Part shown: piece by piece, positions 1-7,789 of the stretch | Position numbering within the stretch: the first letter of the stretch is position 1 | How the letters are laid out: each line of letters begins with the position of its first letter | Notes under the pieces: model-generated | The model's input: the letters and a program-made list of their open reading frames with translations, nothing else | What the model was told of the DNA's origin: nothing | Database searches by the model: none | Source of the DNA: CAZXTR01 sp964643615 | GTDB taxonomy: Bacteria; Pseudomonadota; Alphaproteobacteria; CAAHEQ01; UBA3637 | NCBI GenBank assembly: GCA_964643615.1 | Contig: CAZXTR010000007.1 | Span: forward strand, 1 to 33,080 | Direction of reading: 5' to 3' | DNA length: 33,080 nucleotides | Position numbers and translations under genes: made by a program

Positions 1-575
1 GGGATTGCAACACACTCTTGCCCGCAACAAGCTTCTCCACCGCCACACGCTTCAAAACAAAAATTCTCAACACTTTCACCTGTTTGGCTAAAAAGGAAAA
101 CAACTATTACTGTTCCTTCTCCGTTTTCACTTGTGCAAAGTGTCGAAGCATTCGTTCCATTATATTTGACAGAAACTTCACCTCTCATAGTCCCAACAAG
201 AAGCTGCTCTTTGTCAGACATCTTCATAATATGTTTACAAACGCCAGAAGGAACATTTTCAACATCAATAACAAACTCACCATTAGTACGTTTATATACC
301 TCCATCGGGTAGCCCATCATCGTTGTGCGAGAATAGGCTTCCATCTGAACCTCAATATACCCTTCTTCAACCTCAATCGACGAAAAAGCTTCGTTTGTCA
401 CAAGCTCTGTTCGCAAAATCATGACATCTTTGACAGTTTCGTTAGCGCGATTTTTATTCGTCGCAAATTGATAGGCTGCTAATCCACCAATGGACAGCAC
501 ACCAACAACAGCCAACACACCAAGCATTTCAATCATAGAACGCCCAGTATACGCACGTCGAAAAAATTTAAACAT
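1..575 (-). CDS. Type IV prepilin-like protein, 3' end missing
   Basis: The frame is open from an ATG at 575 to the left edge (191 codons, no stop), so the C-terminus is missing. Upstream of the ATG is GGGAG, a good ribosome-binding site. The N-terminus is a short basic leader ending in Gly, then GRSMIEMLGVLA and a hydrophobic helix to about residue 35. This is the class III/type IV prepilin pattern (cleavage after the Gly, Glu at +5 of the mature protein). The rest is polar, with several Cys near the visible end (CxxxC and CC pairs). Family knowledge: such proteins are cleaved and methylated by a prepilin peptidase and assembled into pili or pseudopili. The exact role is unknown, and no assembly genes are in the window. 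The gene lies downstream of ctrA on the same strand but appears to have its own promoter. Confidence 0.8.
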   Translation of the reverse strand, partial: MFKFFRRAYTGRSMIEMLGVLAVVGVLSIGGLAAYQFATNKNRANETVKDVMILRTELVTNEAFSSIEVEEGYIEVQMEAYSRTTMMGYPMEVYKRTNGEFVIDVENVPSGVCKHIMKMSDKEQLLVGTMRGEVSVKYNGTNASTLCTSENGEGTVIVVFLFSQTGESVENFCFEACGGGEACCGQECVAI

Positions 576-595
576 AGCAAACTCCCTTGCGACTA

Positions 596-616
596 AAGAT
601 AACTTTTCGTTATCTT
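596..616. promoter_or_regulatory. Perfect inverted repeat overlapping the prepilin promoter
   Basis: AAGATAAC and GTTATCTT form a perfect 8-bp inverted repeat separated by 5 nt (596-603 and 609-616). Read on the minus strand, it covers most of the -10 hexamer and the expected transcription start of the prepilin gene. This is where a repressor-type operator would lie. It could instead form a hairpin at the 5' end of the mRNA. It is not followed by a T-run, so it is not a good terminator for ctrA. Confidence 0.4.
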
Positions 617-641
617 AACAACAACAAAAAGAGCAGGTCAA
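612..641 (-). promoter_or_regulatory. Putative sigma70 promoter of the prepilin-like gene
   Basis: On the minus strand TTGACC (641-636) and TAAGAT (617-612) are separated by 18 nt, placing the start of transcription about 30 nt before the prepilin ATG. The -10 overlaps the inverted repeat at 596-616. Confidence 0.45.
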
Positions 642-648
642 CACTTTT

Positions 649-1341
649 TTATTTTTTAATTTGCTTTTCGGGTTCTTGCAATAAATAGCCCCGTCCCCAA
701 ATGGTACCAATGTAATCTTCACCACCCGTTGCTTTTTCCAATTTTTTACGCAACTTACACACAAAAACATCAATAATTTTCAATTCGGGCTCGTCCATTC
801 CACCATACAAATGATTTAAAAATTGTTCCTTGCTTAACGTCGTTCCTTTTCTTAAAGCTAATAATTCCAAAATGGAAAATTCCTTGCCCGTTAAATGTAC
901 CATCTTGCCATCAACAGAAACCGTTTTAGAATCTAAATTAATTTCCAAACGACCCACAGTGATCGCCGATTTCGAATGCCCTTGAGAACGACGTACAATT
1001 GCCCGAATCCTTGCGATTAATTCGGCTTTATCAAACGGCTTTGTCAAATAATCGTCAGCCCCGTCCATAAAGCCCCGCACTTTTTTGTCCGGCGCCGATA
1101 ACCCCGATAAAATAAGAACGGGCGTTGCCACCTTGGCCGAACGGAGCTTTTTCAAAACTTCGAAACCATCCATATCCGGCAACATCAAATCCAAAATAAT
1201 AATATCGTGATCGTAAAAACGACCGATTTCAATGCCTTCTTCCCCAAAATTAGAAACATCCACAACCATGCCTTCCTTAGACAAGATCATATTAATGTTT
1301 TGAGCCATAGATTTATCGTCTTCAACCAATAACACACGCAT
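649..1341 (-). CDS. ctrA: Cell-cycle response regulator CtrA
   Basis: OmpR-family response regulator of 230 aa, the usual CtrA length. The receiver domain (1-120) has the acidic pocket D8/D9, the phosphoacceptor D51 in the context LDLMLPDMDG, and K102 in TKPF. The winged-helix DNA-binding domain (about 128-222) ends in IGTIWGRGYLL, typical of CtrA. In alphaproteobacteria CtrA is phosphorylated through the CckA-ChpT relay. It controls cell-cycle, division, motility and pilus genes and, in some species, silences the replication origin. The start is an ATG with GAGAGGA upstream. The C-terminus ends in KQIKK, not the Ala-Ala that serves as the ClpXP degron in Caulobacter. Phased TTAA half-sites lie upstream, suggesting autoregulation. 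Confidence 0.96.
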   Translation of the reverse strand: MRVLLVEDDKSMAQNINMILSKEGMVVDVSNFGEEGIEIGRFYDHDIIILDLMLPDMDGFEVLKKLRSAKVATPVLILSGLSAPDKKVRGFMDGADDYLTKPFDKAELIARIRAIVRRSQGHSKSAITVGRLEINLDSKTVSVDGKMVHLTGKEFSILELLALRKGTTLSKEQFLNHLYGGMDEPELKIIDVFVCKLRKKLEKATGGEDYIGTIWGRGYLLQEPEKQIKK

Positions 1342-1373
1342 AATTTCCTCTCTTCCGTCTATTTTAACAAAGA

Positions 1374-1399
1374 TTAATTTTAAGTTAATTTCTTTTTAA
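1374..1399 (-). promoter_or_regulatory. Candidate tandem CtrA boxes upstream of ctrA
   Basis: Three TTAA half-sites start at 1374, 1385 and 1396, exactly 11 bp apart. They form two overlapping copies of the TTAA-N7-TTAA CtrA consensus, 33-58 bp upstream of the ctrA ATG. The sequence is AT-rich, so one such match could occur by chance. Two in phase upstream of ctrA itself make autoregulation plausible. Confidence 0.45.
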
Positions 1400-1491
1400 A
1401 ATAAAGGCAAGGAAAAAGTGAAATAATTTTACTTTAATTTAAAGCGCGAACTGTTTTGTTTTTACATTCACAACAAAAAAGAACTTTTTGC

Positions 1492-1520
1492 TTGACTCTT
1501 ATATGAAAAACCCATAGAAT
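1492..1520 (+). promoter_or_regulatory. sigma70-type promoter of rpmG
   Basis: TTGACT (1492-1497) and TAGAAT (1515-1520) with a 17-nt spacer, about 40 nt before the rpmG start. Confidence 0.65.
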
Positions 1521-1560
1521 TTTATTTCTTACAAGAAAACGATTAAAAATGGTGGAATAA

Positions 1561-1728
1561 ATGGCAAAATCGGCAACAATACAAATCAGGCTTGAAGCGA
1601 CAGATGGTTCGGGTCATTTTTATGTGGCAAAGAAAAATCCGCGAACAAAACCCGAAAAAATGAAAGTACGTAAATATAATCCAAAAACGCGCAAACATAC
1701 TGAGTATACGGAAAAGAAAATAAAATAA
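1561..1728 (+). CDS. rpmG: 50S ribosomal protein L33
   Basis: A 55-aa basic protein, the standard length of L33. It begins MAKSATIQIRLEATDGSGHF and has the YVAKKNPR and KxRKYNPKTRKH stretches of the family. There are no CxxC pairs, so this is the zinc-independent form found in most proteobacteria. It binds 23S rRNA near the E site of the large subunit. The start has GGTGGAA upstream. It is a single-gene unit with a clear promoter before it and a hairpin terminator directly after it. Confidence 0.95.
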   Translation: MAKSATIQIRLEATDGSGHFYVAKKNPRTKPEKMKVRKYNPKTRKHTEYTEKKIK

Positions 1729-1734
1729 AAAAAG

Positions 1735-1757
1735 GCTCTGTTTACCAGAGCTTTTTT
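1735..1757 (+). terminator. Rho-independent terminator after rpmG
   Basis: The 6-bp stem GCTCTG/CAGAGC with a 5-nt loop is followed by six T. It starts 7 nt after the rpmG stop. Confidence 0.85.
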
Positions 1758-1763
1758 ATTTAC

Positions 1764-1792
1764 TTGCACCCTTTTAAAAAAATACCTATATT
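1764..1792 (+). promoter_or_regulatory. sigma70-type promoter of the Bax-inhibitor-1 family gene
   Basis: TTGCAC (1764-1769) and TATATT (1787-1792) with a 17-nt spacer, about 25 nt before the ribosome-binding site AAGGAG of the next gene. Confidence 0.6.
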
Positions 1793-1824
1793 AGATTCAA
1801 GTTATTTACATTAAGGAGAAAAAA

Positions 1825-2562
1825 ATGACTTGGGATAATTTTAAAGTAGAAACATTCGAACCCGCAGGCGCGCAAATCAACGAAGGATTGCGCGTTTATA
1901 TGCGAAAAGTATACGCTTACATGGCGGGGGGATTAGGGGTATCGGCACTTTGCGCATTTTTAGGATCAAAACCTCCGCTTATGTATTTTTTCCACAGGGT
2001 CACGGAAACAGGCGCTCTCGCTCCCACATGGTTTGGGATTATTTCCTTGTTTACAATAATTGCTATGATTTTTATGTTTCATTCAGCAATTGGAAAATTA
2101 AACGTCCAAAAAGCTCAAACTATTTTTTGGTGTTTTGTCGCTTTGCTTGGGTTTTCGCTATCGAATATTATACTCGTTTATTCCGGGGCATCATTGTTTT
2201 CAACATTTTTAGTCACTTCAGGAGCATTTGCAGGGTTAAGCCTTTACGGCTATACAACACAAAAAGATTTAACACCTTGGCGGTCTTTTTTGGTAATGGG
2301 CGTAGTTGGGTTATTTTTGGTTATACTTGTCAATTTATTTTTACAAAATTCGGCGTTAAATTACGCCCTATCCGCAATTGGCGTATTTGTCTTTGCCGGC
2401 ATGACCACCGTTGACACACAAAGGATTAGACAATTATACAATGATGCAAACACCCAAGAAATGGTACAAGCATTGGCAATTTCTGGGGCGTTGTCTTTAT
2501 TTTTAGATTTTATCAATTTAATGCAATTTTTGCTTACGTTTATGGGCGATTCTCGAGAATAG
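1825..2562 (+). CDS. Bax inhibitor-1/YccA family membrane protein
   Basis: A 245-aa integral membrane protein with about seven hydrophobic helices. It opens with a short polar N-terminus (MTWDNFKVE...) and LRVYMRKVYAYMAGGLGVSA, the usual first-helix region of the family. The later segments FAGMTTVDTQRIRQLY and ALSLFLDFINLMQFLL match the conserved C-terminal half, including the acidic residues linked to cation permeation in relatives. The family includes E. coli YccA, which inhibits the FtsH protease, and YbhL. The precise role here is not established. The start has AAGGAG 8 nt upstream. The gene is monocistronic, between two terminators. Confidence 0.9.
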   Translation: MTWDNFKVETFEPAGAQINEGLRVYMRKVYAYMAGGLGVSALCAFLGSKPPLMYFFHRVTETGALAPTWFGIISLFTIIAMIFMFHSAIGKLNVQKAQTIFWCFVALLGFSLSNIILVYSGASLFSTFLVTSGAFAGLSLYGYTTQKDLTPWRSFLVMGVVGLFLVILVNLFLQNSALNYALSAIGVFVFAGMTTVDTQRIRQLYNDANTQEMVQALAISGALSLFLDFINLMQFLLTFMGDSRE

Positions 2563-2573
2563 AAGTAAAATAG

Positions 2574-2607
2574 AAAAAAAGAGGGACATTAAACGTTCCT
2601 CTTTTTT
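2574..2607 (+). terminator. Rho-independent terminator after the Bax-inhibitor-1 family gene
   Basis: An A-rich left arm ending GAGGGA pairs with TTCCTCTTTTTT (one G-T wobble), with a loop of about 8 nt and a T-tail. Confidence 0.75.
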
Positions 2608-2656
2608 AATTTTATCTGACACTTTCAATATTTGTAAATTTTTTTACTTTTATCTA

Positions 2657-2686
2657 TTGACTAAAAGCGATTCTTTAAGATAGAAT
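2657..2686 (+). promoter_or_regulatory. sigma70-type promoter of rpoH
   Basis: TTGACT (2657-2662) and TAGAAT (2681-2686), the same hexamers as the rpmG promoter but with an 18-nt spacer. Transcription would begin near 2693, giving a leader of about 95 nt. Confidence 0.55.
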
Positions 2687-2692
2687 GTTTTT

Positions 2693-2753
2693 GTTGAATG
2701 CTATAAAAGGTTCAACTTGGGTAAAAAACCCTTGTCTGCCAAAATGGGGACAA
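2693..2753 (+). promoter_or_regulatory. Structured 5' leader of rpoH
   Basis: Three successive small hairpins can be drawn in the predicted leader: GTTGAA/TTCAAC (2693-2698 with 2711-2716), GGGT/ACCC (2719-2722 with 2728-2731), and TTGTC..CCA/TGG..GACAA (2732-2753). None pairs with the AAAGGA ribosome-binding site at 2775-2780, so a classical thermometer is not evident. A function in rpoH control is only a possibility. Confidence 0.3.
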
Positions 2754-2788
2754 AAAGTCGTGTTGCTAAAGATGAAAGGATATGACAA

Positions 2789-3649
2789 ATGACAACGAAA
2801 CAAATGGTTATTCCTGTTTTACAGGAAAATTCTCTTTCTTTATATTTACGCGAAATAACGAAATTTCCCATGTTAGACCCAGAAAAGGAATACATGCTGG
2901 CAAAACGTTATCAAGAATATCAAGATTTAAACGCTGCACATGAATTAACAACCTCACACTTACGTTTGGCGGCAAAGGTAGCTTTATCGTTCAGGCATTA
3001 CGGCCTTCCATTGGCCGATTTAATCAGCGAAGCCAACATCGGATTAATGCAAGCAATTAAAAAATTTGATCCAGACAAAGGATTTAGATTATCAACTTAT
3101 GCTATTTGGTGGATTAAAGCATCTATATCGGATTTTATTTTGAAATCATGGTCTTTAGTTAAAATCGGGACGATTGCCGCACAAAAAAGGTTATTTTATA
3201 ACTTGGGAAAAATTAAATCAAAATTAGGAATTTACCAAAACACGGCCATTGATTCGGAAACCGTACAAAAAATTTCCCAACAATTGGATGTCTCTGAAAA
3301 AGATATACGAGACATGGAACAACGATTATATGGTGACGTATCTTTGAATGAAATTATACACGACGATTCGGAAACGGAACGCCAATCTTTGTTAACAGAT
3401 GGATCAGAGACAATTGAAACCATCCTAAGCGAAAAACAAGAAAAAGCTATTCGCAACAAAACATTGGCTTTAGCAATTGGCTTGTTAAACGAAAGGGAAC
3501 AAGAAATTGTCAAGGAGCGTTTTTTAAACGAAACGCCTGCTACGTTAGAAGACTTGGGCAAAAAATTCAACATCAGCCGAGAACGCGTTCGGCAAATAGA
3601 ATCAAAAGCCTTTAGCAAAATATCTTCGTATATGCATGCGCACACTTAA
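2789..3649 (+). CDS. rpoH: RNA polymerase heat-shock sigma factor (sigma32)
   Basis: A 286-aa sigma70-family protein of typical RpoH length. Region 1.2/2.1 starts at LSLYLREITKFPML. Region 2 has DLISEANIGLMQAIKKFDPDKG and RLSTYAIWWIKASISDFIL. The RpoH box is represented by QKRLFYNLGKIKSKL just after region 2.4. Region 4.2 ends with ISRERVRQIESKAFSKI. RpoH directs RNA polymerase to chaperone and protease genes. The ATG at 2789 has AAAGGA about 8 nt upstream; an out-of-frame ATG at 2782 is too close to that site. The stop overlaps the stop of batD on the other strand (TTAA at 3646-3649), with no terminator between the convergent genes. Confidence 0.93.
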   Translation: MTTKQMVIPVLQENSLSLYLREITKFPMLDPEKEYMLAKRYQEYQDLNAAHELTTSHLRLAAKVALSFRHYGLPLADLISEANIGLMQAIKKFDPDKGFRLSTYAIWWIKASISDFILKSWSLVKIGTIAAQKRLFYNLGKIKSKLGIYQNTAIDSETVQKISQQLDVSEKDIRDMEQRLYGDVSLNEIIHDDSETERQSLLTDGSETIETILSEKQEKAIRNKTLALAIGLLNEREQEIVKERFLNETPATLEDLGKKFNISRERVRQIESKAFSKISSYMHAHT

Positions 3650-5064
3650 TAAGGGTATAGTGGCGGAATTGGTTGTTTCTTTTTCTTTAACGAACGACGT
3701 ACGATAAAAAAGGCTAACCCTGCCACAAAGATACCCCCTGTCAATCCTATAGCAAAAAACAATAAATTATTTTCCTTTGCATATGGATTTTCCAGCAAAA
3801 CGGTTTTTTGTGTAGCATCTTCTTGAGATAATGACAAAGTTTGTGCGGGCGCCGTTATTAACGGCAAAGGCGTTACAGCCGGATTTTCTAGCACATTTAA
3901 AGCAACCCCATCGACCTTATTTTTTCTTTCTTGATTAGTCGTCACGTCAAACCATTCAATGGATAAAGGGGGGATGACAACTGTCCCACTTTTCATCGGC
4001 ACAATAACAAAGGATTGTTCTAACAAACCACTAATACCATTCCCATCGGTATAATTTTCTTTTTTTCCGTTGTCGGGATAAACCTTAAAATCCGCCGACG
4101 CAGACATTGTCAATTCGGGGATTCGGTTGACGGGGGTCCCTTTCGCAATAATTGTCACTTTACGAGTAATCGCTTCCCCTACTCTAATATTGTTTGTCGA
4201 CGGCGAAAAAGTTTCCGAAATTTTCACATTTGAAGAAGGAAACCACCATTTCCTTTTCATAAATCCAGGGCGTGGACGCACGGTAATAGAGACAGGATCT
4301 GTTTGAACAAAAACTTCCCTTGTGTTAGAAGGGATCCCTGGAAAAATCAAATTTTCATCAAAGCCAAAAGGAAACATATTCGAAGATACGCCTCTTTGTT
4401 GTTGGGAAATCAAACCACGAAAAGAAACTGGAGGAATAACAAACCGCCCTTCTTTAGATGGGAAAAGAACGAATTGACGTGTTAATTGACGATAAATTTT
4501 GCCTTTTTCTTCCACAGAATTCATTTTATCATCACCAACAGGTTGTAATTCAGCCCACTCCAAAGACGGAGCAGAAAAATCACCTTCCGTTAACCCGGCA
4601 CGGTCAAAGAGAGAAACCGTATAAATGATTTCTTGTCCTTCAAAAACTTCCTTTGGGGTCACTTCAGCGCGAATAAATAAATCTTGCTGACCCCCCAGTG
4701 TCGCTGACGAAGATGCAGGATGAACAATCAATGTCACGGGGTTTGTTTTTTCCTTTCCCCATATCAAAGAAGGAACTGTAATATCTCCACTTTTCAAAGG
4801 AATTAAATTCACCATAATACTATATTGTGTCGTCATTACACCATTGACAAGAGATGTGTTTTGGACAGTTCCCTGCCCCCCCAATACAAAATCTTTTTTT
4901 AAAATCGAAAAATCGGGGCTTCCAGATAAAGGCCTATCCGAACTAATACGCAACTCGACACTTTGACCTTGAGTAATAACAGGGGGGCTAAATTGAGCAG
5001 TCACACCAGCAACTGCCGATAAGGAAACCAAATAAAAACCACATAAAAAAAGACTTTTTTTCAT
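3646..5064 (-). CDS. batD: BatD-like oxygen-tolerance membrane protein
   Basis: A 472-aa protein with an N-terminal signal peptide (MKKSLFLCGFYLVSLSAVAG). A long beta-rich periplasmic part of about 400 residues follows, with typical BatD segments such as PPVITQGQSVELRI, SGDITVPSLIW and EGQEIIYTVSLFDRAG. One C-terminal membrane helix (about 433-455) and a basic tail close it. BatD belongs to the Bat (Bacteroides aerotolerance) system, thought to form a membrane complex with the vWA proteins BatA and BatB; its biochemistry is unknown. The gene overlaps batBC by 4 nt (ATGA), so it is translationally coupled and is the last gene of the unit. Confidence 0.85.
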   Translation of the reverse strand: MKKSLFLCGFYLVSLSAVAGVTAQFSPPVITQGQSVELRISSDRPLSGSPDFSILKKDFVLGGQGTVQNTSLVNGVMTTQYSIMVNLIPLKSGDITVPSLIWGKEKTNPVTLIVHPASSSATLGGQQDLFIRAEVTPKEVFEGQEIIYTVSLFDRAGLTEGDFSAPSLEWAELQPVGDDKMNSVEEKGKIYRQLTRQFVLFPSKEGRFVIPPVSFRGLISQQQRGVSSNMFPFGFDENLIFPGIPSNTREVFVQTDPVSITVRPRPGFMKRKWWFPSSNVKISETFSPSTNNIRVGEAITRKVTIIAKGTPVNRIPELTMSASADFKVYPDNGKKENYTDGNGISGLLEQSFVIVPMKSGTVVIPPLSIEWFDVTTNQERKNKVDGVALNVLENPAVTPLPLITAPAQTLSLSQEDATQKTVLLENPYAKENNLLFFAIGLTGGIFVAGLAFFIVRRSLKKKKQPIPPLYPY

Positions 5065-6740
5065 TTTAATTGCCCTTGATATTGTTGATGTAGACGATAC
5101 TTTAACAAACGTCCAGGATTATTTTCCACCCGATTAAACCATTCTTGTTGTTTTTGTTTTTGCTCAGAAAGAGGTGCCGATTTTTCCACTGATTCAGACT
5201 GACTTGTATCAGACAGATTAGGAACAGGCTGAGCATTTGATTGTTTTTTTTCGGATTTTGGCTGAACATCATTTGATTGCTCTAAAGAATCATTTTGCGG
5301 GGTTGGCGACGAATTTGATGCACTAGATTCTGTTTTATCAAGCGAAGTTTGTTGACTTTGTTCATTGCTATTCGTATCCGATTGAGGTTGGGTATTTTTT
5401 TGTTGATCGTTTGCGGAGTTTTGTTGTTGTGAATTATTTTGCAAAGACGCAGAATCTTTTGAATCATCACCTTTTTGATCAGAAGAGGCCGATTCAGATT
5501 TTTGCTGTTGTTGTTTCAAAAGGTCTAAATTAAACAAAGCATCACTATGCTGAGGGTTAATGTCCAATGCCTTTTCATACGACGTAATTGCCTTTTCCAC
5601 ATTCCCCGCTAAAGCATACGCATTGCCTAAATTATAAAAACCGTCATCCGAAGCATCTTTGGAAAAATAATCTATTGCTGACAAATAATTACCAGCACGA
5701 TACGCTGCAACCCCTTTTTGATTTGATTGATAAATTTGTTGTTCTCCTCGAAGCCATAAAGAATTTGCCCGAACAGGAGAAGCAGTCAAAACAACAATTA
5801 ACATAACCCAAAAAACGCCTCGACGAAAAAGAAACAAGAAAAAAGGTAGCGCCAAAGCGACCAAATAAATGCCAATATCTTGATAAATTTTAATAGTTGA
5901 ATCTTTTTTTTGAATTGTTCCTATTTCATTACTCGGTAATAAATATTGCAAATCAGAAGAATCTAACGAAGCAAATGAAAATAATGCCCCTTGTGATAAC
6001 GCTGATGGGTCAAGCGAACCCATCACCGGTACTCCTTTTTTTTGTTCCCAAAATTGACCATCTGATAATTTCATCGGCATTTTTTCGGCGTGACCAAAAC
6101 CCAATATAGAAACGGAATATGCCGAATCTGCCACTGTTTTCATCAACGTTTTTTCATCAGCAATCCCTGCTGTAATTAATAAAATGCGCCCCGAAGTCAA
6201 TCCGCTTTGACGCAACAATTGACCCGCTTGAACAATGCCTAAATCTGGTCTACTACCCAATGCAGGACGAACATCCAAAGTTACTGTAGGCAAAATATTT
6301 TGAAATAACGCGGAATCTTTTGACAAAGGCAGTGCCATATACGCCTTTTCATCTACCATCACAAATCCAATTAATGTTTCTTTTTGAGATTTCAAAATAT
6401 CGTAAATTTTCAATCGTGCTTGAAAAATCTTCTCCTCACTCATCGCGGGCGACATATCCAAAACGACAACCAAACCTTTTTCATTTTGCGCCGTTTGCAC
6501 TGTAGTTTTATAAAATGCTGGCCCTGCCATCGCAATTGACAAAATACTCCATACGAACAGCAACGAAATAAATCCTTTTTTTAGACCAGGCATATTCATT
6601 TTAACCATTACATGGGGCAAAAGATGCGCATCACACACAAACCTCCAAGCGCTAGCGAAAAAGCCTCTTTTATATTTTTTCCACAAAAAAAACAAAGGCA
6701 ATAATAATAAAATTAACCACCAAGGACGTAAAAATATCAT
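5061..6740 (-). CDS. BatB/BatC-type protein: vWA domain fused to TPR
   Basis: A 559-aa protein joining two Bat components. It starts with a membrane helix (about 6-20) and a second one (about 56-73). A von Willebrand A domain begins at VVVLDMSPAMS (D95), a MIDAS motif of the DxSxS type with one extra spacing residue. A third helix lies near 290-305. The C-terminal half has a short TPR region (about 360-405, YNLGNAYALAGNVEKAITSYEKAL). It then runs into a Gln/Ser/Asn/Lys-rich low-complexity tail of about 120 residues. In many bacteria the two halves are separate genes, batB and batC. Start and stop overlap batA and batD by 4 nt each (ATGA), pointing to one translationally coupled complex. Confidence 0.85.
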   Translation of the reverse strand: MIFLRPWWLILLLLPLFFLWKKYKRGFFASAWRFVCDAHLLPHVMVKMNMPGLKKGFISLLFVWSILSIAMAGPAFYKTTVQTAQNEKGLVVVLDMSPAMSEEKIFQARLKIYDILKSQKETLIGFVMVDEKAYMALPLSKDSALFQNILPTVTLDVRPALGSRPDLGIVQAGQLLRQSGLTSGRILLITAGIADEKTLMKTVADSAYSVSILGFGHAEKMPMKLSDGQFWEQKKGVPVMGSLDPSALSQGALFSFASLDSSDLQYLLPSNEIGTIQKKDSTIKIYQDIGIYLVALALPFFLFLFRRGVFWVMLIVVLTASPVRANSLWLRGEQQIYQSNQKGVAAYRAGNYLSAIDYFSKDASDDGFYNLGNAYALAGNVEKAITSYEKALDINPQHSDALFNLDLLKQQQQKSESASSDQKGDDSKDSASLQNNSQQQNSANDQQKNTQPQSDTNSNEQSQQTSLDKTESSASNSSPTPQNDSLEQSNDVQPKSEKKQSNAQPVPNLSDTSQSESVEKSAPLSEQKQKQQEWFNRVENNPGRLLKYRLHQQYQGQLK

Positions 6741-7723
6741 TTTTTAAACTCCTTTAGCCAAAAACCCAACGCTAATAAAATTAGCGTTACCCCTAAAGGA
6801 TAATAAAATAATTCTTTAATGGGACGCAACATTTCCTTCGTACTTTCAACAGGCTCTAATTGGTCCAATTGTTGATAGATGCGTTGCATGTCTTGGGTTG
6901 TTTTAGCACGAAAATATTGTCCCCCTGTTTCGTTCGCAATTTTAGTTAACAAAGCCTCGTCTAAATCAGCCGAAGGATTAAACATTTGCGAACCGAAAAA
7001 AGAAGGCACCATCATTTCATCGGCGCCAACACCAATAGTATAAATTTTTACACCCATTTCTTTGGCAATAAGCAAAACTTCTTCAGGATGTATTTGCCCT
7101 GCATTTGCAAAACCATCCGAAATCAAAATTATAACTTTTGAAGATGCAGGAATATCTTTCATGTTTTTTAACGCCAACGCCAAAGCGTCTCCCATTGCCG
7201 TACGCGATCCAGCAATACCCAAATTCACTTCTTGCAACATCGAACGCGTTGTCACAAGATCAGACGTTAATGGAACATAAACATAAGCCTCCTCCCCAAA
7301 CAAAACGAGACCTACTTGGTCACCTTGTCGCTTTGTTAAAAAATCATCAGCTAGCACTTTTACCATATCAAGACGTGTTATTTTTTGGGGACCTAAAGAA
7401 AAATCTCGGCTAGACATAGAATCAGAAACATCTAAAACCAACATCAAATGACGATATTCTGATGGAATAAATTGCGGATCTCCAATAAACAAAGGACGCA
7501 TCAAAGCACCCACAAAAAAAACCCAAGATAAAAGAAAAATTAACGAAAAATGAGACATAAAAGCCGTTTTTCGTCCTTGAACTTTTTGACGCAACGGTTC
7601 AAAAAAAGGCACCCACAACGCTTCGGGTTCATGCGCAAGGATGCGCGACGAACGCCACAAGTGCCGAACCAACCAGGGCAAAGGTAATGCCAAAATAGCA
7701 AAAGGCCACATAAAATTAAACAT
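6737..7723 (-). CDS. batA: BatA-like vWA domain membrane protein
   Basis: A 328-aa protein. Membrane helices near 5-20 and 55-75 precede a vWA domain with the full MIDAS motif DVSDSMS (D98), the TSDLVTTR Thr loop and the SDGFANAG segment. A final helix lies near 308-325. BatA is an inner-membrane protein with the vWA domain in the periplasm, thought to act with BatB-D. I chose the ATG at 7723, with AGGGG 6 nt upstream, over an in-frame TTG at 7729. A TATATT (minus strand, 7748-7743) may be its -10, with a weak -35. The MoxR ATPase and DUF58 genes that usually precede batA are not here; the upstream gene is asmA-like. Confidence 0.88.
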   Translation of the reverse strand: MFNFMWPFAILALPLPWLVRHLWRSSRILAHEPEALWVPFFEPLRQKVQGRKTAFMSHFSLIFLLSWVFFVGALMRPLFIGDPQFIPSEYRHLMLVLDVSDSMSSRDFSLGPQKITRLDMVKVLADDFLTKRQGDQVGLVLFGEEAYVYVPLTSDLVTTRSMLQEVNLGIAGSRTAMGDALALALKNMKDIPASSKVIILISDGFANAGQIHPEEVLLIAKEMGVKIYTIGVGADEMMVPSFFGSQMFNPSADLDEALLTKIANETGGQYFRAKTTQDMQRIYQQLDQLEPVESTKEMLRPIKELFYYPLGVTLILLALGFWLKEFKK

Positions 7724-7789
7724 GAACAACCCCTTTTATCTTAATATAAGTATTTTCTGCTTTTTTGAAAAGAGTCTTCGTCAAAAAAT

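Noticed and set aside
18..482. 154-codon plus-strand ORF
   Set aside because: It is antisense to the prepilin-like gene, whose frame, signal and ribosome-binding site are far better.
1950..2414. 154-codon plus-strand ORF inside the Bax-inhibitor-1 family gene
   Set aside because: It is an alternate frame of a clear membrane-protein gene, with no ribosome-binding site or family pattern.
2701..2788. RNA thermometer upstream of rpoH
   Set aside because: The hairpins do not pair with the ribosome-binding site, so there is no sequence support for a classical thermometer.
5061..6740. UGA recoded as a sense codon, as in some reduced alphaproteobacteria
   Set aside because: TGA ends batA, batBC, ftsX and the DUF218 gene at expected family lengths, and RF2 is present.
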